From PXAP01 sp046483315 (lineage in GTDB: Bacteria; Bacteroidota; Bacteroidia; Bacteroidales; PUMT01): 64,000 nt of DNA. The stretch covers positions 1 to 64,000 of the forward strand of contig JAWODJ010000076.1 of NCBI GenBank assembly GCA_046483315.1, read 5' to 3'. Both the position numbers and the translations under genes were made by a program. The notes beneath the pieces were generated by a model, which saw only the letters and a program-made list of their open reading frames with translations, had not been told where the DNA came from and made no database searches. This document shows positions 1 through 8,417 of this stretch, piece by piece. How positions within the stretch are numbered: position 1 is the first letter of the stretch; every line of letters begins with the position of its first letter.

Positions 1-694
1 TGAGACTCCTGTATATTCTTTTTTTCTTAAAATATTCAAAAAAAGAGATATTCATAAGGACAAGTAATAATCCATATACAGAATCCTCAACAGGAATGGT
101 AAATATCCTGATTGAAAGGTTCTGGGAATTATCATACCATACAACCTCTTCTTCAATAAATGACCCTGTCAGCAGACCGTTAATTATAAAAAAAGGGATC
201 AGCAGAATCATATACGAAAAGTAAAACCTCCCCAGCCAGCTTGTTTTAAGAATAAATTCATGATAAAGGATGAAAGCTGCTGTAATAAAGAAAGTAACCG
301 CAGTATAAAGTTTGTCTGTATTAAAAATTGCCACGATTAAAAGAACCGAAGCCAGTATAATCGAGATATGGCGTGAATACTTTCCAAACACATCCTTTTT
401 TACGATGTAATTGAGGGAATCATATGTAAATACACATGCAAAAGGAATGGTGATAAAAAAAAGTATCTCCTCAACAGGAAGATTTGCAATATATATACCG
501 GTAAGGTATCTCGGATTGAACCCCCATACTCCAAGACGGGTATAAAGGATATCCCACAAAACAAAAAGCAGTCCGGTAATAGCTATAGCGGGAAAGAGAT
601 ATTTCCACCTGGCGTAAAAATAGTTACGCCGGTCAAAGCTGACAAAGAAAGGAATAAGGACAGCAAAAAAATTAATTAGCAAATATGTATACAC
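1..694 (-). CDS. Lycopene cyclase, CarR-type (3' end cut by window edge)
   Basis: Membrane-bound cyclase that closes the end ring(s) of lycopene to give gamma- or beta-carotene. Translation of the minus strand from a GTG at 694 is open to base 1 (about 231 residues) with no stop, so only a few C-terminal residues lie outside. It shows two CarR-like halves: an N-terminal half with the motif NLPVEEILFF after a conserved RYLTG, and a C-terminal half with NGLLTG, VVWYDN and TIPVED. These paired PVEE/PVED motifs mark the fused form of the CrtYc/CrtYd cyclase. Hydrophobic segments fill the rest. The start is uncertain: GTG 694 is the only usual start codon in this frame after an upstream stop. It lies 53 bp downstream of idi and is probably the last gene of the crtI-crtB-idi operon. 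Confidence 0.88.
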   Translation of the reverse strand, partial: MYTYLLINFFAVLIPFFVSFDRRNYFYARWKYLFPAIAITGLLFVLWDILYTRLGVWGFNPRYLTGIYIANLPVEEILFFITIPFACVFTYDSLNYIVKKDVFGKYSRHISIILASVLLIVAIFNTDKLYTAVTFFITAAFILYHEFILKTSWLGRFYFSYMILLIPFFIINGLLTGSFIEEEVVWYDNSQNLSIRIFTIPVEDSVYGLLLVLMNISFFEYFKKKRIYRSL

Positions 695-747
695 CGGTGA
701 ATATATTATTGGTTATTTAATTATCTGTTTTTAAACTAATTTCTCAT

Positions 748-1272
748 TTATTGCAAAAGATCTTTCAGTCTTTCCTTTACCCTGGGATATGCAATTCTGA
801 ACCAGACAGTATAATCTTCAGGGTGATATTCAATATTATGCGAAAGAAGATCGAGGTCGGCATATTCATAACCGTCTACCTCTGCAGGGTCGGGATCAGG
901 TGCACTGTCACTAACGCCAATCAGAACATGATCATATTCATGCTCGGTGAGGCCATTATCAAATTCAGCCCTGTAAATAAATGTGAATGACTCAGTGAGA
1001 GAACACGTTATACCCATCTCCTCTTTCAATCTTCTTAATGCAGCATTTTTTACAGATTCACCCGGTCTGGGATGACTGCAACACGTATTGGTCCATAAAC
1101 CGGGAGAGTGATATTTAACTGATGCCCGGCGCTGTAACAGAAGCATGCCCTTACTGTTAAGGACAAAAACAGAGAAGGCTCTGTGTAAAATTCCCTTTTT
1201 GTGAGCTTCAATCTTTTCCATCGTCCCGGTTTCCCGGTCTTTTTCATCAACTAAGACAACTTCTTCAGTCAT
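748..1272 (-). CDS. idi: Isopentenyl-diphosphate delta-isomerase, type 1
   Basis: Interconverts isopentenyl diphosphate and dimethylallyl diphosphate, the building blocks for carotenoids and other isoprenoids. The 174-residue product is a Nudix-fold protein. WTNTCCSHP at residues 60-68 carries the catalytic cysteine (Cys65 by alignment with the E. coli enzyme), and EHEYDHV near residue 111 carries the metal-binding and catalytic glutamates. Length fits the bacterial type 1 family. ATG start at 1272, 8 bp after the crtB stop, so it is translated in the same operon. Its place inside a carotenoid operon suggests that it raises precursor supply for pigment synthesis. Confidence 0.95.
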   Translation of the reverse strand: MTEEVVLVDEKDRETGTMEKIEAHKKGILHRAFSVFVLNSKGMLLLQRRASVKYHSPGLWTNTCCSHPRPGESVKNAALRRLKEEMGITCSLTESFTFIYRAEFDNGLTEHEYDHVLIGVSDSAPDPDPAEVDGYEYADLDLLSHNIEYHPEDYTVWFRIAYPRVKERLKDLLQ

Positions 1273-1280
1273 ATTAAATC

Positions 1281-2108
1281 TTAATATTTAATTTTGAACC
1301 AGGAAATAAGCAATAACCAGTACTTTTTTATATTTGGAATCCTGATACGTTTATTCAGCAATACGGTTGTGGAAGTGTTTCTGATTTTGTTAAACAAACT
1401 ATAAAAATACACATATGCAATGTATACACCTCTTCTGACTGCAGGAGGAAGCTCCTTTATTCCTTCATAGCCATGTTTAAAATCATTTTCAATGTCTTCT
1501 TCTATTGTCTGCCTGTCGATACTGTTAAAATTTTCCATATCTATCCCTGGAAAATATGTCCGTCCAAGCGTTTTATAATCTGCTTTTAAATCCCTGAGAA
1601 AATTGATCTTTTGAAAAGCTGAACCCAGGCTCATGGCATGATCCTTTAATTTATCGTATTTCTTCTCATCTCCCTCAAGAAAAACACGCAGGCACATCAG
1701 TCCCACAACCTGTGCCGACCCCAGAATATATCTTTCATAACCGTGCTTATCATATGTTTTCCTGTTCAAATCCATTTTCATGCTTAAAAGAAAGGTATCA
1801 ATAAGCTCCCTTTCAATACCGTATTTATTAACAACATACTGAAAACTGTTCAGTATAGGGTTGAGGCTTACACCATCATCAATTGCCTGATGTGTGTCGG
1901 TTTTAAATTTTTCAAGCAACTTTGCCTTGTCATGATCATGAAAAGTGTCAACTATTTCATCAGCCAGTCTCACGAAACCATAAATACCATATACCGGATA
2001 ATGAAAACGTTTACTGAATACCCTTATTCCAAGTGAAAATGAAGTACTGTAAGCCAGCGTGGTAAGCTTACTTATCCTGAAGGAAACATCGTCATAAAAA
2101 TCTTTCAT
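1281..2108 (-). CDS. crtB: Phytoene synthase
   Basis: Condenses two geranylgeranyl diphosphates to phytoene, the first committed step of carotenoid synthesis. The 275-residue protein belongs to the squalene/phytoene synthase family. The first aspartate-rich motif is seen in RLADEIVD (about residues 47-54) and the second in NFLRDLKADYKTLGRTYFPG (about residues 170-189). Its start codon overlaps the crtI stop (ATGA at 2105-2108), which points to translational coupling. A squalene synthase would be the alternative, but the partner CrtI and the cyclase settle on phytoene. No GGPP synthase gene is present in the window. Confidence 0.93.
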   Translation of the reverse strand: MKDFYDDVSFRISKLTTLAYSTSFSLGIRVFSKRFHYPVYGIYGFVRLADEIVDTFHDHDKAKLLEKFKTDTHQAIDDGVSLNPILNSFQYVVNKYGIERELIDTFLLSMKMDLNRKTYDKHGYERYILGSAQVVGLMCLRVFLEGDEKKYDKLKDHAMSLGSAFQKINFLRDLKADYKTLGRTYFPGIDMENFNSIDRQTIEEDIENDFKHGYEGIKELPPAVRRGVYIAYVYFYSLFNKIRNTSTTVLLNKRIRIPNIKKYWLLLISWFKIKY

Positions 2109-3580
2109 TTTCCGGCCATTTTAATAATTTCCCCTGCAGCCACCTGTCCGCTGATAATTGTAGGGGGAACTCCCGGACCCGGGGTGGTGAGCTGACCGGC
2201 AAATACCATGTTCTTTAACTTCCCCGGATACAGCTTTGGTTTAAAAATTGCAGTTTGCATTAGTGTGTTTCCAAGTCCGTAAGCATTTCCTTTATAGGCA
2301 TTGTAATCGGCTGCAAAATCATTGTGAGCATAACTTTTCCTGTAGATAACATGATCTCTTACTGACTCGCCGGTGAGTAACTCTATACGGTCCATTACCA
2401 GATCAAAATACTTTCCCCTTATAGATTCATTATCCTCAAGTCCTGGAGCAACGGGAATTAAAACAACAAGGTTTTCCTTGTTTTCCGGGGCAACCGACAT
2501 ATCGGTTTTTGATGTTACCGAAGTATAGAGCAGTGGCTGTGACGGCCATTGCTGCTTTTCAAAAAGTTCTGTTGCATGTACCTCAAAGTCCTTGTCAAAC
2601 ATCAGATTATGATGAATAAGTTTCCTGAACTTCCTGTCAAGCCCCAGGTAGAACATTAGTGAGGAAGGAGCCATCTCCCTGCTCTCCCAGTATTTTTCGC
2701 TGTATCTTATCTTATCTTCAGGAAGCAAAGATTGCTCTATATGATGATAATCGGCCGAACCGATTATATAATCAGCTTCATAAAACAGTCCGTTAACCTT
2801 AACTCCGGTGGTTCTGTTGCCGGCAGTTACAATCTTTTCAACCGGACTGTCATAATGAAATTCAACTCCATATGATTTTGCGAGAGTTTCAAATCCTCTT
2901 ACAACTTCAAACATCCCACCCATCGGGTACCAGGTACCGAGTCCCATATCTGCATGATTCATCAGACTGTACAGAGCCGGTGTACGTTTCGGTGTGGCGC
3001 CAAGAAAAATAACCGGAAACTCAAGCAAAGGCCACAGCCTCGGATCCTTGAAATTCTGTCTTACGTATTTATGAAAAGACTTTAGCAGATCAAGCCTGAA
3101 TAAGCCTTTGAAAACATCCCATTGCATAAATTCGAATACAGATCGCGCAGGTTTATATACCAGCTGATTAACGCCAACCCTGTATTTATATTCAGCTTCA
3201 TCGAGAAAACGCTCAAGCTTTCTGCCACTGCCCTTTTCCATTGATTCAAAAAGAGCGATTACATTCTTTCTGCCGGCCGGAATATCAATAATTTCATTTT
3301 CACTGTAGAAAACCCGGTAGGAAGGATCCAGTCTTTCAAGCTTGTAAAAATCGGAAGAAGATTTATCAAAAAGATTGAAGAACCGTTCAAAAACATCGGG
3401 AAGCCAGTACCAGCTTGGCCCCATATCAAACATGAAACCTTCCTCCTGTAATTTCCTTGCGCGCCCTCCGGGCAAACTGTTTTTCTCAAAAACCTTTACC
3501 TCAAACCCTGATTTTGCAAGAACTGCAGCAGAAGAAAGCCCGGAAAACCCTGCCCCAATGACAATAACCTTTTTAGACAT
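2105..3580 (-). CDS. crtI: Phytoene desaturase (CrtI family)
   Basis: FAD-dependent desaturase that turns phytoene into lycopene. The 491-residue protein starts with a dinucleotide-binding fold (VIVIGAGFSGLSSAAVLAKS, residues 5-24) followed by the acidic end of the second beta strand and GGRAR. The C-terminal FAD motif of CrtI enzymes is seen in MVFAGQLTTPGPGVPPTI near residue 460. Length is typical of bacterial CrtI. It is the first gene of the carotenoid operon; 219 bp separate it from the next gene upstream, where I could not recognise a good promoter box. The number of desaturation steps cannot be told from sequence alone. Confidence 0.94.
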   Translation of the reverse strand: MSKKVIVIGAGFSGLSSAAVLAKSGFEVKVFEKNSLPGGRARKLQEEGFMFDMGPSWYWLPDVFERFFNLFDKSSSDFYKLERLDPSYRVFYSENEIIDIPAGRKNVIALFESMEKGSGRKLERFLDEAEYKYRVGVNQLVYKPARSVFEFMQWDVFKGLFRLDLLKSFHKYVRQNFKDPRLWPLLEFPVIFLGATPKRTPALYSLMNHADMGLGTWYPMGGMFEVVRGFETLAKSYGVEFHYDSPVEKIVTAGNRTTGVKVNGLFYEADYIIGSADYHHIEQSLLPEDKIRYSEKYWESREMAPSSLMFYLGLDRKFRKLIHHNLMFDKDFEVHATELFEKQQWPSQPLLYTSVTSKTDMSVAPENKENLVVLIPVAPGLEDNESIRGKYFDLVMDRIELLTGESVRDHVIYRKSYAHNDFAADYNAYKGNAYGLGNTLMQTAIFKPKLYPGKLKNMVFAGQLTTPGPGVPPTIISGQVAAGEIIKMAGK

Positions 3581-3799
3581 ATTTTGTTAACTAATTAATC
3601 TAAATTCTTAAACATATAACAGGAATTTTTGTTCAAAAACATCACAAAATAGAGCATAGTTTACATTGAATCCGGATAAAATCAGGATCACCTCTCCTGA
3701 TTATCTGACGAACAATCACTGATATTGCGGGAAAATTATCCTTTTAAGTAAGGATATAGGTCTGTGCATGCAGATCTTTGCCGGCAATATAATTGAATT

Positions 3800-4306
3800 T
3801 CACTGTAAAACAAACCTGAAGGTGAGCTTCAGGGTCTTGCCGTATATCTCCTGAATGTCACATTTGGGTAGTGACATCACAACCCTCCGGCTCTCTGCCA
3901 CAAGGCTTGAATGCCTTGAGGATTCGCATATTTCCTTTCCGGCCGGTGCATAACCTGCAATAACTATCTTATCAACTTCCACATAATCCTGTACAGGCTG
4001 GAGTTCAAGTATTTCATTTACATTTCCCTGCCTGTTTATCCGTGCATACAACTCCACCGTACCGGCATGGCCTGCTTCAACAGCATCCCCGGGGTAACTG
4101 ATCTGTTCGGCAAGGTACCTTCTAATAGCATTTACAGAACAAAGATCGTCATCAGTATTTACTGTTCCCTGATCTGATTGAATAATTTTCATTCCGGCAA
4201 CCGGACTGTCGGTTGAAGACGGCCCCTGTGCCAACACTTCCTGACCGGACTGAATAACTGTAAAAAGCAGTAAGAAAAAAGAAATAAGCATAATACCTGT
4301 TTTCAT
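3800..4306 (-). CDS. Secreted protein with TonB C-terminal-like domain
   Basis: About 168 residues. From ATG 4306 it begins with a clean signal peptide (MKTGIMLISFFLLLF, cleavage probably after the VLAQ near residue 27). The mature part resembles the TonB C-terminal fold used by many small Bacteroidota periplasmic proteins: a conserved beta segment with GTVELYARINRQGNV, then a central PAGKE, and LPKC...YGKTLKLTFRFVLQ at the end. No membrane anchor or proline-rich spacer is present, so it is not a full TonB energy transducer. An upstream in-frame ATG at 4339 would add 11 charged residues; 4306 is preferred because of the signal peptide and because a -7 box lies at 4361-4368. Function unknown. 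Confidence 0.7.
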   Translation of the reverse strand: MKTGIMLISFFLLLFTVIQSGQEVLAQGPSSTDSPVAGMKIIQSDQGTVNTDDDLCSVNAIRRYLAEQISYPGDAVEAGHAGTVELYARINRQGNVNEILELQPVQDYVEVDKIVIAGYAPAGKEICESSRHSSLVAESRRVVMSLPKCDIQEIYGKTLKLTFRFVLQ

Positions 4307-4350
4307 GCAAAATCTGTTTTTGGAATCTTTTTGCCTCATCGCTGTACTTG

Positions 4351-4401
4351 CTTTAATATACAAATATACATAAAATTTTTTCTGTGTAAAATTATACACA
4401 G
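4351..4401 (-). promoter_or_regulatory. Repeated promoter element, copy A, with palindromic upstream half
   Basis: Reads toward the TonB-C-like gene on the minus strand. A 20-bp imperfect palindrome CTGTGTAAAATTATACACAG (plus strand 4382-4401; arms CTGTGTA/TACACAG) is followed on the minus strand by AAAAAATTTTATG and a -7 box TATATTTG (4361-4368). A TTTT lies 19 bases upstream of the -7 box, at the usual -33 position. Bases 4362-4401 match 34619-34658 at 35 of 40 positions, and a third relative lies at 39376-39424. Calling it a promoter is inference from the Bacteroidota consensus. The palindrome could be an operator. Confidence 0.6.
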
Positions 4402-4703
4402 TCAAAATAAAAGCTAACAAACGGACTGTCAAACTGGTCCACGTAACGTGCTGCCTCGAGAGGGCTAAGCAGAAAATTGTTCCATACATTCTCAATGGCA
4501 ATTTTTATATTGAGTTTTTCTGCGACAGGCAAAATCTTTTTAATGGCTGTTACCGACCGCTCCCAGCATTCATTATAAGCAACATCGGAACTCACCCTTC
4601 CCGGAACCAGCAATACGGTACCGGCACCATAACCTGGCAAAGACATCGTACTGACTATAGCTGATGCCAATAGTGATTTTCGAGTGAATTCTCTTCTGTT
4701 CAT
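4392..4703 (-). pseudogene. Sugar phosphate isomerase/epimerase, broken remnant
   Basis: Encodes only 103 residues of a family that normally runs to about 290-310. It starts with a Tat-like signal (MNRREFTRKSLLASAIVS) and then jumps straight to the middle of the TIM barrel: TVLLVPGRVSSDVAY, AEKLNIKIAIENVWNN, LLSPLEAARYVDQFDSPF. About 110 residues expected between signal and this point (the first barrel strands) are missing, in frame, at the GYGA-GTV junction. The frame ends at YFDCV where family members continue with the metal-binding remainder of the barrel. The break falls exactly at the edge of the palindromic element at 4382-4401. No downstream remnant is visible. Unlikely to be functional. 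Confidence 0.82.
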
Positions 4704-4806
4704 AGATATTTTTTTTAACTTTCGGAATTACTAGCATTTTCGGCAATTTACACAAAAGAGATTAATATCGCAATAAATTATTTGTGACCATTTAAAAATC
4801 AGAACC

Positions 4807-6105
4807 ATGTCAAGCCAAATCTTTTTAACCCTGATATTTTTTATTTCTACGGCTTTCAATGACTCCGGAAATATGGCCCTGGTAAAATCCGTTGATACAT
4901 GGCCTGAAGTCTCTGACCTGACTGTTGTCAGGGAACTTCCTGATCCTCTGGTAATGTTTGACGGAACTCCGGTCAAATCGGCTGATATGTGGCAAATTGA
5001 ACGAAGGCCGGAGCTTATTTCGCTTTTTCAGCATTATATGTATGGCTGCCCCCCTCCTGCTCCTGATAATTTTTCATATACCATCGATTATACTGATAAT
5101 ACAAAGTTTGGAGGAAAAGCAACACTCAGGCTGGCAACCTTAAAGTTTGGTCCTCCCGGCACCCCTGAAGTGTCTGTTATGATTATGGTTCCAAACCACA
5201 GGGAAGGACCCGCACCGGTTTTTCTCGGTCTCAACTTCACAGGGAATCATACCACGGCAGATTTCCCTGAAATACCACTTACAGAAGCATGGATAAACAA
5301 CCGGTGGTCGGGTGGAACCGACAGCCGGGCTCATGATGACCAGCGGGGTAGCAGGTCATGGAGATGGCCTTATGAAATGGTAATTGACAGGGGATACGCT
5401 GTAGCCACAATATATGCCGGTGAAATATCACCCGATTATGACGGCGGTTTTAAAGATGGTGTACACGGGGCTTACTTCCGTAACGGACAAACCAGTCCGC
5501 GCCCTCACGAATGGGGAGTCATAGCTGCATGGGGGTGGGGACTCCAGAGGGGAGTCGATTACATTATTAATGATGTCGATCTTGACAATAACGGTATTAT
5601 AGCAATCGGTCATTCCAGGCTGGGGAAAGCAGCTATGGTTGCAGGAGCATTTGATGAAAGAATTGATATTGTAATTCCTTCCCAGGCAGGCTGTGGTGGC
5701 ACCTCTCCAAACCGTTTCAATGTGGGAGAAAGTGTTGAAAGGATAAATACCTCCTTCCCCCACTGGTTTAATGATACTTTCAAGCTGTTTAACAACCAGG
5801 TTGAGCGTCTCCCGTTTGACCAGCATTCACTTATCTCCCTGGTTGCTCCCAGACCTGTTTTGCTCACCAACGCTGCCGAAGACGAATGGGCCGATCCGGA
5901 GGGACAGTTCAATATGCTTATTGCAGCTACATCTGTATATGAGTTTCTGGGTACCGGCGGCATGGAGGAATCTGTTTTCCCTGAAGAAAACAAACTTATA
6001 GATTCACGCCTTGGCTATTTTATCCGCCCCGGAAAACATGATATGACAGAAACTGAGTGGAAAGTGTGGATGGATTTCTGTGACCGGTACTTAGACAATA
6101 GATAA
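4807..6105 (+). CDS. CE15-type esterase (glucuronoyl esterase-like), secreted
   Basis: Alpha/beta hydrolase of 432 residues with an N-terminal hydrophobic signal-like stretch (SSQIFLTLIFFISTAF). The nucleophile motif GHSRLGK places the catalytic serine at about residue 270, and this G-x-S-R-x-G-K form marks carbohydrate esterase family 15. The acid region is AAEDEWADPEGQF and the catalytic histidine lies in GKHDMTE near residue 412. Family members cleave esters between glucuronic acid on xylan and lignin alcohols, outside or in the periplasm. Neighbours do not form a polysaccharide utilisation locus, though the nearby isomerase remnant may be what is left of sugar-related context. The exact substrate is uncertain. 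Confidence 0.8.
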   Translation: MSSQIFLTLIFFISTAFNDSGNMALVKSVDTWPEVSDLTVVRELPDPLVMFDGTPVKSADMWQIERRPELISLFQHYMYGCPPPAPDNFSYTIDYTDNTKFGGKATLRLATLKFGPPGTPEVSVMIMVPNHREGPAPVFLGLNFTGNHTTADFPEIPLTEAWINNRWSGGTDSRAHDDQRGSRSWRWPYEMVIDRGYAVATIYAGEISPDYDGGFKDGVHGAYFRNGQTSPRPHEWGVIAAWGWGLQRGVDYIINDVDLDNNGIIAIGHSRLGKAAMVAGAFDERIDIVIPSQAGCGGTSPNRFNVGESVERINTSFPHWFNDTFKLFNNQVERLPFDQHSLISLVAPRPVLLTNAAEDEWADPEGQFNMLIAATSVYEFLGTGGMEESVFPEENKLIDSRLGYFIRPGKHDMTETEWKVWMDFCDRYLDNR

Positions 6106-6183
6106 AATATTTGATTTGTCATAATCTGAAAGAATATTTAATTTAGCAAATCCAAATTATTACTAACCTAACCTTATATCAAA

Positions 6184-8277
6184 GTGAAAAAATTATTATA
6201 TATTTTTATTATGTGCCAATTCGCATTCTCCTGTGTCAGCGTGGAAGACAATCCCCTTCTGATAGATTACAATACTCCTTTTAATCTTCCTCCTTTTGAC
6301 AGGATAGAAACCGATCATTTCATGCCTGCATTTGAACAGGCAATGCAGGAACACAACCAGGAAATTGATGCCATTGTTAATAATCCTGAGGCTCCTGACT
6401 TCAATAACACTATTGCAGCCCTTGATTACAGCGGCTACCGTCTTTCCGAGGTAAGAAGTATCTTCAGTAACCTGAACTCTTCACATACAAATGAAGAATT
6501 GCAGGCTATAGCTCAGGAAGTCACGCCAAAGCTTTCCGCCCATTCAACCAACATAATGCTCGATACGGATCTTTTTGAGCGTGTTAAGGCGGTTCATGAA
6601 CAAAGGGCCGACATGGACCTGTTACCTGAACAGGAAAAGCTGCTGGAAAAAACATACAAAAATTTTATCCGCGGTGGAGCAGATCTTGAGGGTGAAAAAC
6701 GGGAAAGATTAAGAGAAATAAACCGGAAGTTGTCAATGCTTACCCTGGAATTCGGAGACAACATAAGAGATGAAACAAACAGTTTTGAGCTTGTAATAGA
6801 GAATCCTGAAGATCTTTCAGGTCTTCCTGACGACCTTGTGGAAACTGCGGCAAAAGTAGCTGAGGATAAAGGATATGAAGGTAAATGGGTATTTACACAC
6901 CACAATCCCAGTGTAATGCCGTTTCTGACCTATGCAGATAACCGGGAACTCCGCAAAGAAATGAAAACCACTTATATCAACAGGTGCAATAATGATAACG
7001 AATACGACAACAAAGAAAATATTCGGGAAATTGTAAACCTTAGAGTCGAAAAAGCTAAACTTCTCAGATATAATACTCACGCCCATTATGTTCTTGAAGA
7101 AAATATGGCGGAAACACCTGAAAGGGTAAATGATTTTCTTGATCAACTCTGGGATGCTGCACTTCCCGTTGCAAAGAAGGAAGCACAGGATCTGCAGAAA
7201 ATGATAGATCAGGAGGGCGGCAATTTCAATCTTGAACCGTGGGACTGGCGATACTATGCAGAGAAAGTGAGAAAAGAAAAGTTTGATCTGGATGAGGAAG
7301 AGTTAAGGCCCTATTTTTCAATGCAGAATGTCATAGACGGCACTTTTCTGGTAGTAAACAATTTATGGGGCCTCCGGTTTGAGAAACTCCAGGATGTTCC
7401 CACATATCATGAAGATGCCCTGGTTTATGAGGTGCTGGAAGAAGATGGATCACATCTCGGCATCCTTTATATAGACCCCTATAACCGCCCCAGTAAAAGA
7501 GGCGGTGCATGGATGAGCAGTTTCAGGAAGCAGTCGGTACGGTACGGAGAATTTATACATCCGGTTATAACGATAAACTGCAATTTTAGCAGACCGGCAG
7601 GGGATTCACCTTCGTTGCTGACTTTTGATGAGTATACTACCTTTTTCCATGAATTCGGACATGCATTGCACGGATTGATGTCGGACTGCACCTATCATGG
7701 TTTATCAGGCACCTCTGTGCCGAGGGACTTTGTGGAGTTACCATCACAGGTAATGGAAAACTGGGCCCGGCATCCCAAAGTTATGGCATTGTTTGCCAGG
7801 CATTATCAGACAGGAGAAATAATACCCATGGCACTTACTGACAAGATTACACAGGCAGGTCATTTTAACCAGGGATTTGCAACAGTGGAATACCTTGCCA
7901 CAGCAATACTTGATATGGACTATCACACACTTGAAGAACAAAAAGAGATACATCCGGTTGAATTTGAAGAAGAGTCAATGGATGAAATCGACCTTATACC
8001 CGAGATAGTGCCGCGTTGGAGAAGCACTTATCTCAGTCATATTTTCAGCGGAGGTTATTCGGCCGGATATTACAGTTATATCTGGTCTGGTGTCCTTGAT
8101 GCCGACGCATTCGAAGCATTTTTGGAGACCGACCTTTTCGATCAGGAAACGGCGGCCAGCTTCAGGGAAAATATACTGGAACGCGGCGGCACTAAAGATC
8201 CGATGGAAATGTATATTGATTTCCGCGGAAGGGAACCGGAAATAGGTCCGCTGCTTAAGCAAAGAGGACTGCAATAG
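6184..8277 (+). CDS. M3 family oligopeptidase / dipeptidyl carboxypeptidase, lipoprotein
   Basis: Zinc metallopeptidase of 697 residues. The HEFGHALHG motif (about residues 487-495) supplies the two zinc histidines and the catalytic glutamate, and a further glutamate is expected in the downstream FVELPSQVMENW. The layout is that of the oligopeptidase A/Dcp family, which cuts short peptides or removes C-terminal dipeptides. The N-terminus has a lipoprotein signal ending in FAFSC (Cys at about residue 17), so it is probably attached to a membrane outside the cytoplasm, unlike the E. coli enzymes. It starts at GTG 6184, which gives the signal peptide a usual length. A strong terminator follows at 8301-8336. 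Confidence 0.9.
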   Translation: MKKLLYIFIMCQFAFSCVSVEDNPLLIDYNTPFNLPPFDRIETDHFMPAFEQAMQEHNQEIDAIVNNPEAPDFNNTIAALDYSGYRLSEVRSIFSNLNSSHTNEELQAIAQEVTPKLSAHSTNIMLDTDLFERVKAVHEQRADMDLLPEQEKLLEKTYKNFIRGGADLEGEKRERLREINRKLSMLTLEFGDNIRDETNSFELVIENPEDLSGLPDDLVETAAKVAEDKGYEGKWVFTHHNPSVMPFLTYADNRELRKEMKTTYINRCNNDNEYDNKENIREIVNLRVEKAKLLRYNTHAHYVLEENMAETPERVNDFLDQLWDAALPVAKKEAQDLQKMIDQEGGNFNLEPWDWRYYAEKVRKEKFDLDEEELRPYFSMQNVIDGTFLVVNNLWGLRFEKLQDVPTYHEDALVYEVLEEDGSHLGILYIDPYNRPSKRGGAWMSSFRKQSVRYGEFIHPVITINCNFSRPAGDSPSLLTFDEYTTFFHEFGHALHGLMSDCTYHGLSGTSVPRDFVELPSQVMENWARHPKVMALFARHYQTGEIIPMALTDKITQAGHFNQGFATVEYLATAILDMDYHTLEEQKEIHPVEFEEESMDEIDLIPEIVPRWRSTYLSHIFSGGYSAGYYSYIWSGVLDADAFEAFLETDLFDQETAASFRENILERGGTKDPMEMYIDFRGREPEIGPLLKQRGLQ

Positions 8278-8300
8278 GATTCTATGAATAATAAGTTACG

Positions 8301-8336
8301 GGGGCCGGCGGTTAAAAGTTCCGTGGCCCCTTTTTT
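8301..8336 (+). terminator. Rho-independent terminator after the M3 peptidase gene
   Basis: GGGGCC (8301-8306) pairs with GGCCCC (8325-8330), extended by CGG/CCG with one bulged base, around a loop of about 9 bases, and is followed directly by TTTTTT. It separates the peptidase gene from the MATE gene that starts 82 bp later. Confidence 0.85.
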
Positions 8337-8417
8337 ATTTAAATGAACATAATCAAAACAGAACTGTTCGACCGGAGATTATTTATGGCTGACTTTAGAA
8401 AGAGAAAGTAAGAAAAG

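Noticed and set aside
3800..4501. 233-residue version of the TonB-C-like protein starting at 4501
   Set aside because: The extra 65 residues cross the promoter element and the pseudogene and have no protein-like pattern; the signal peptide begins at 4306.
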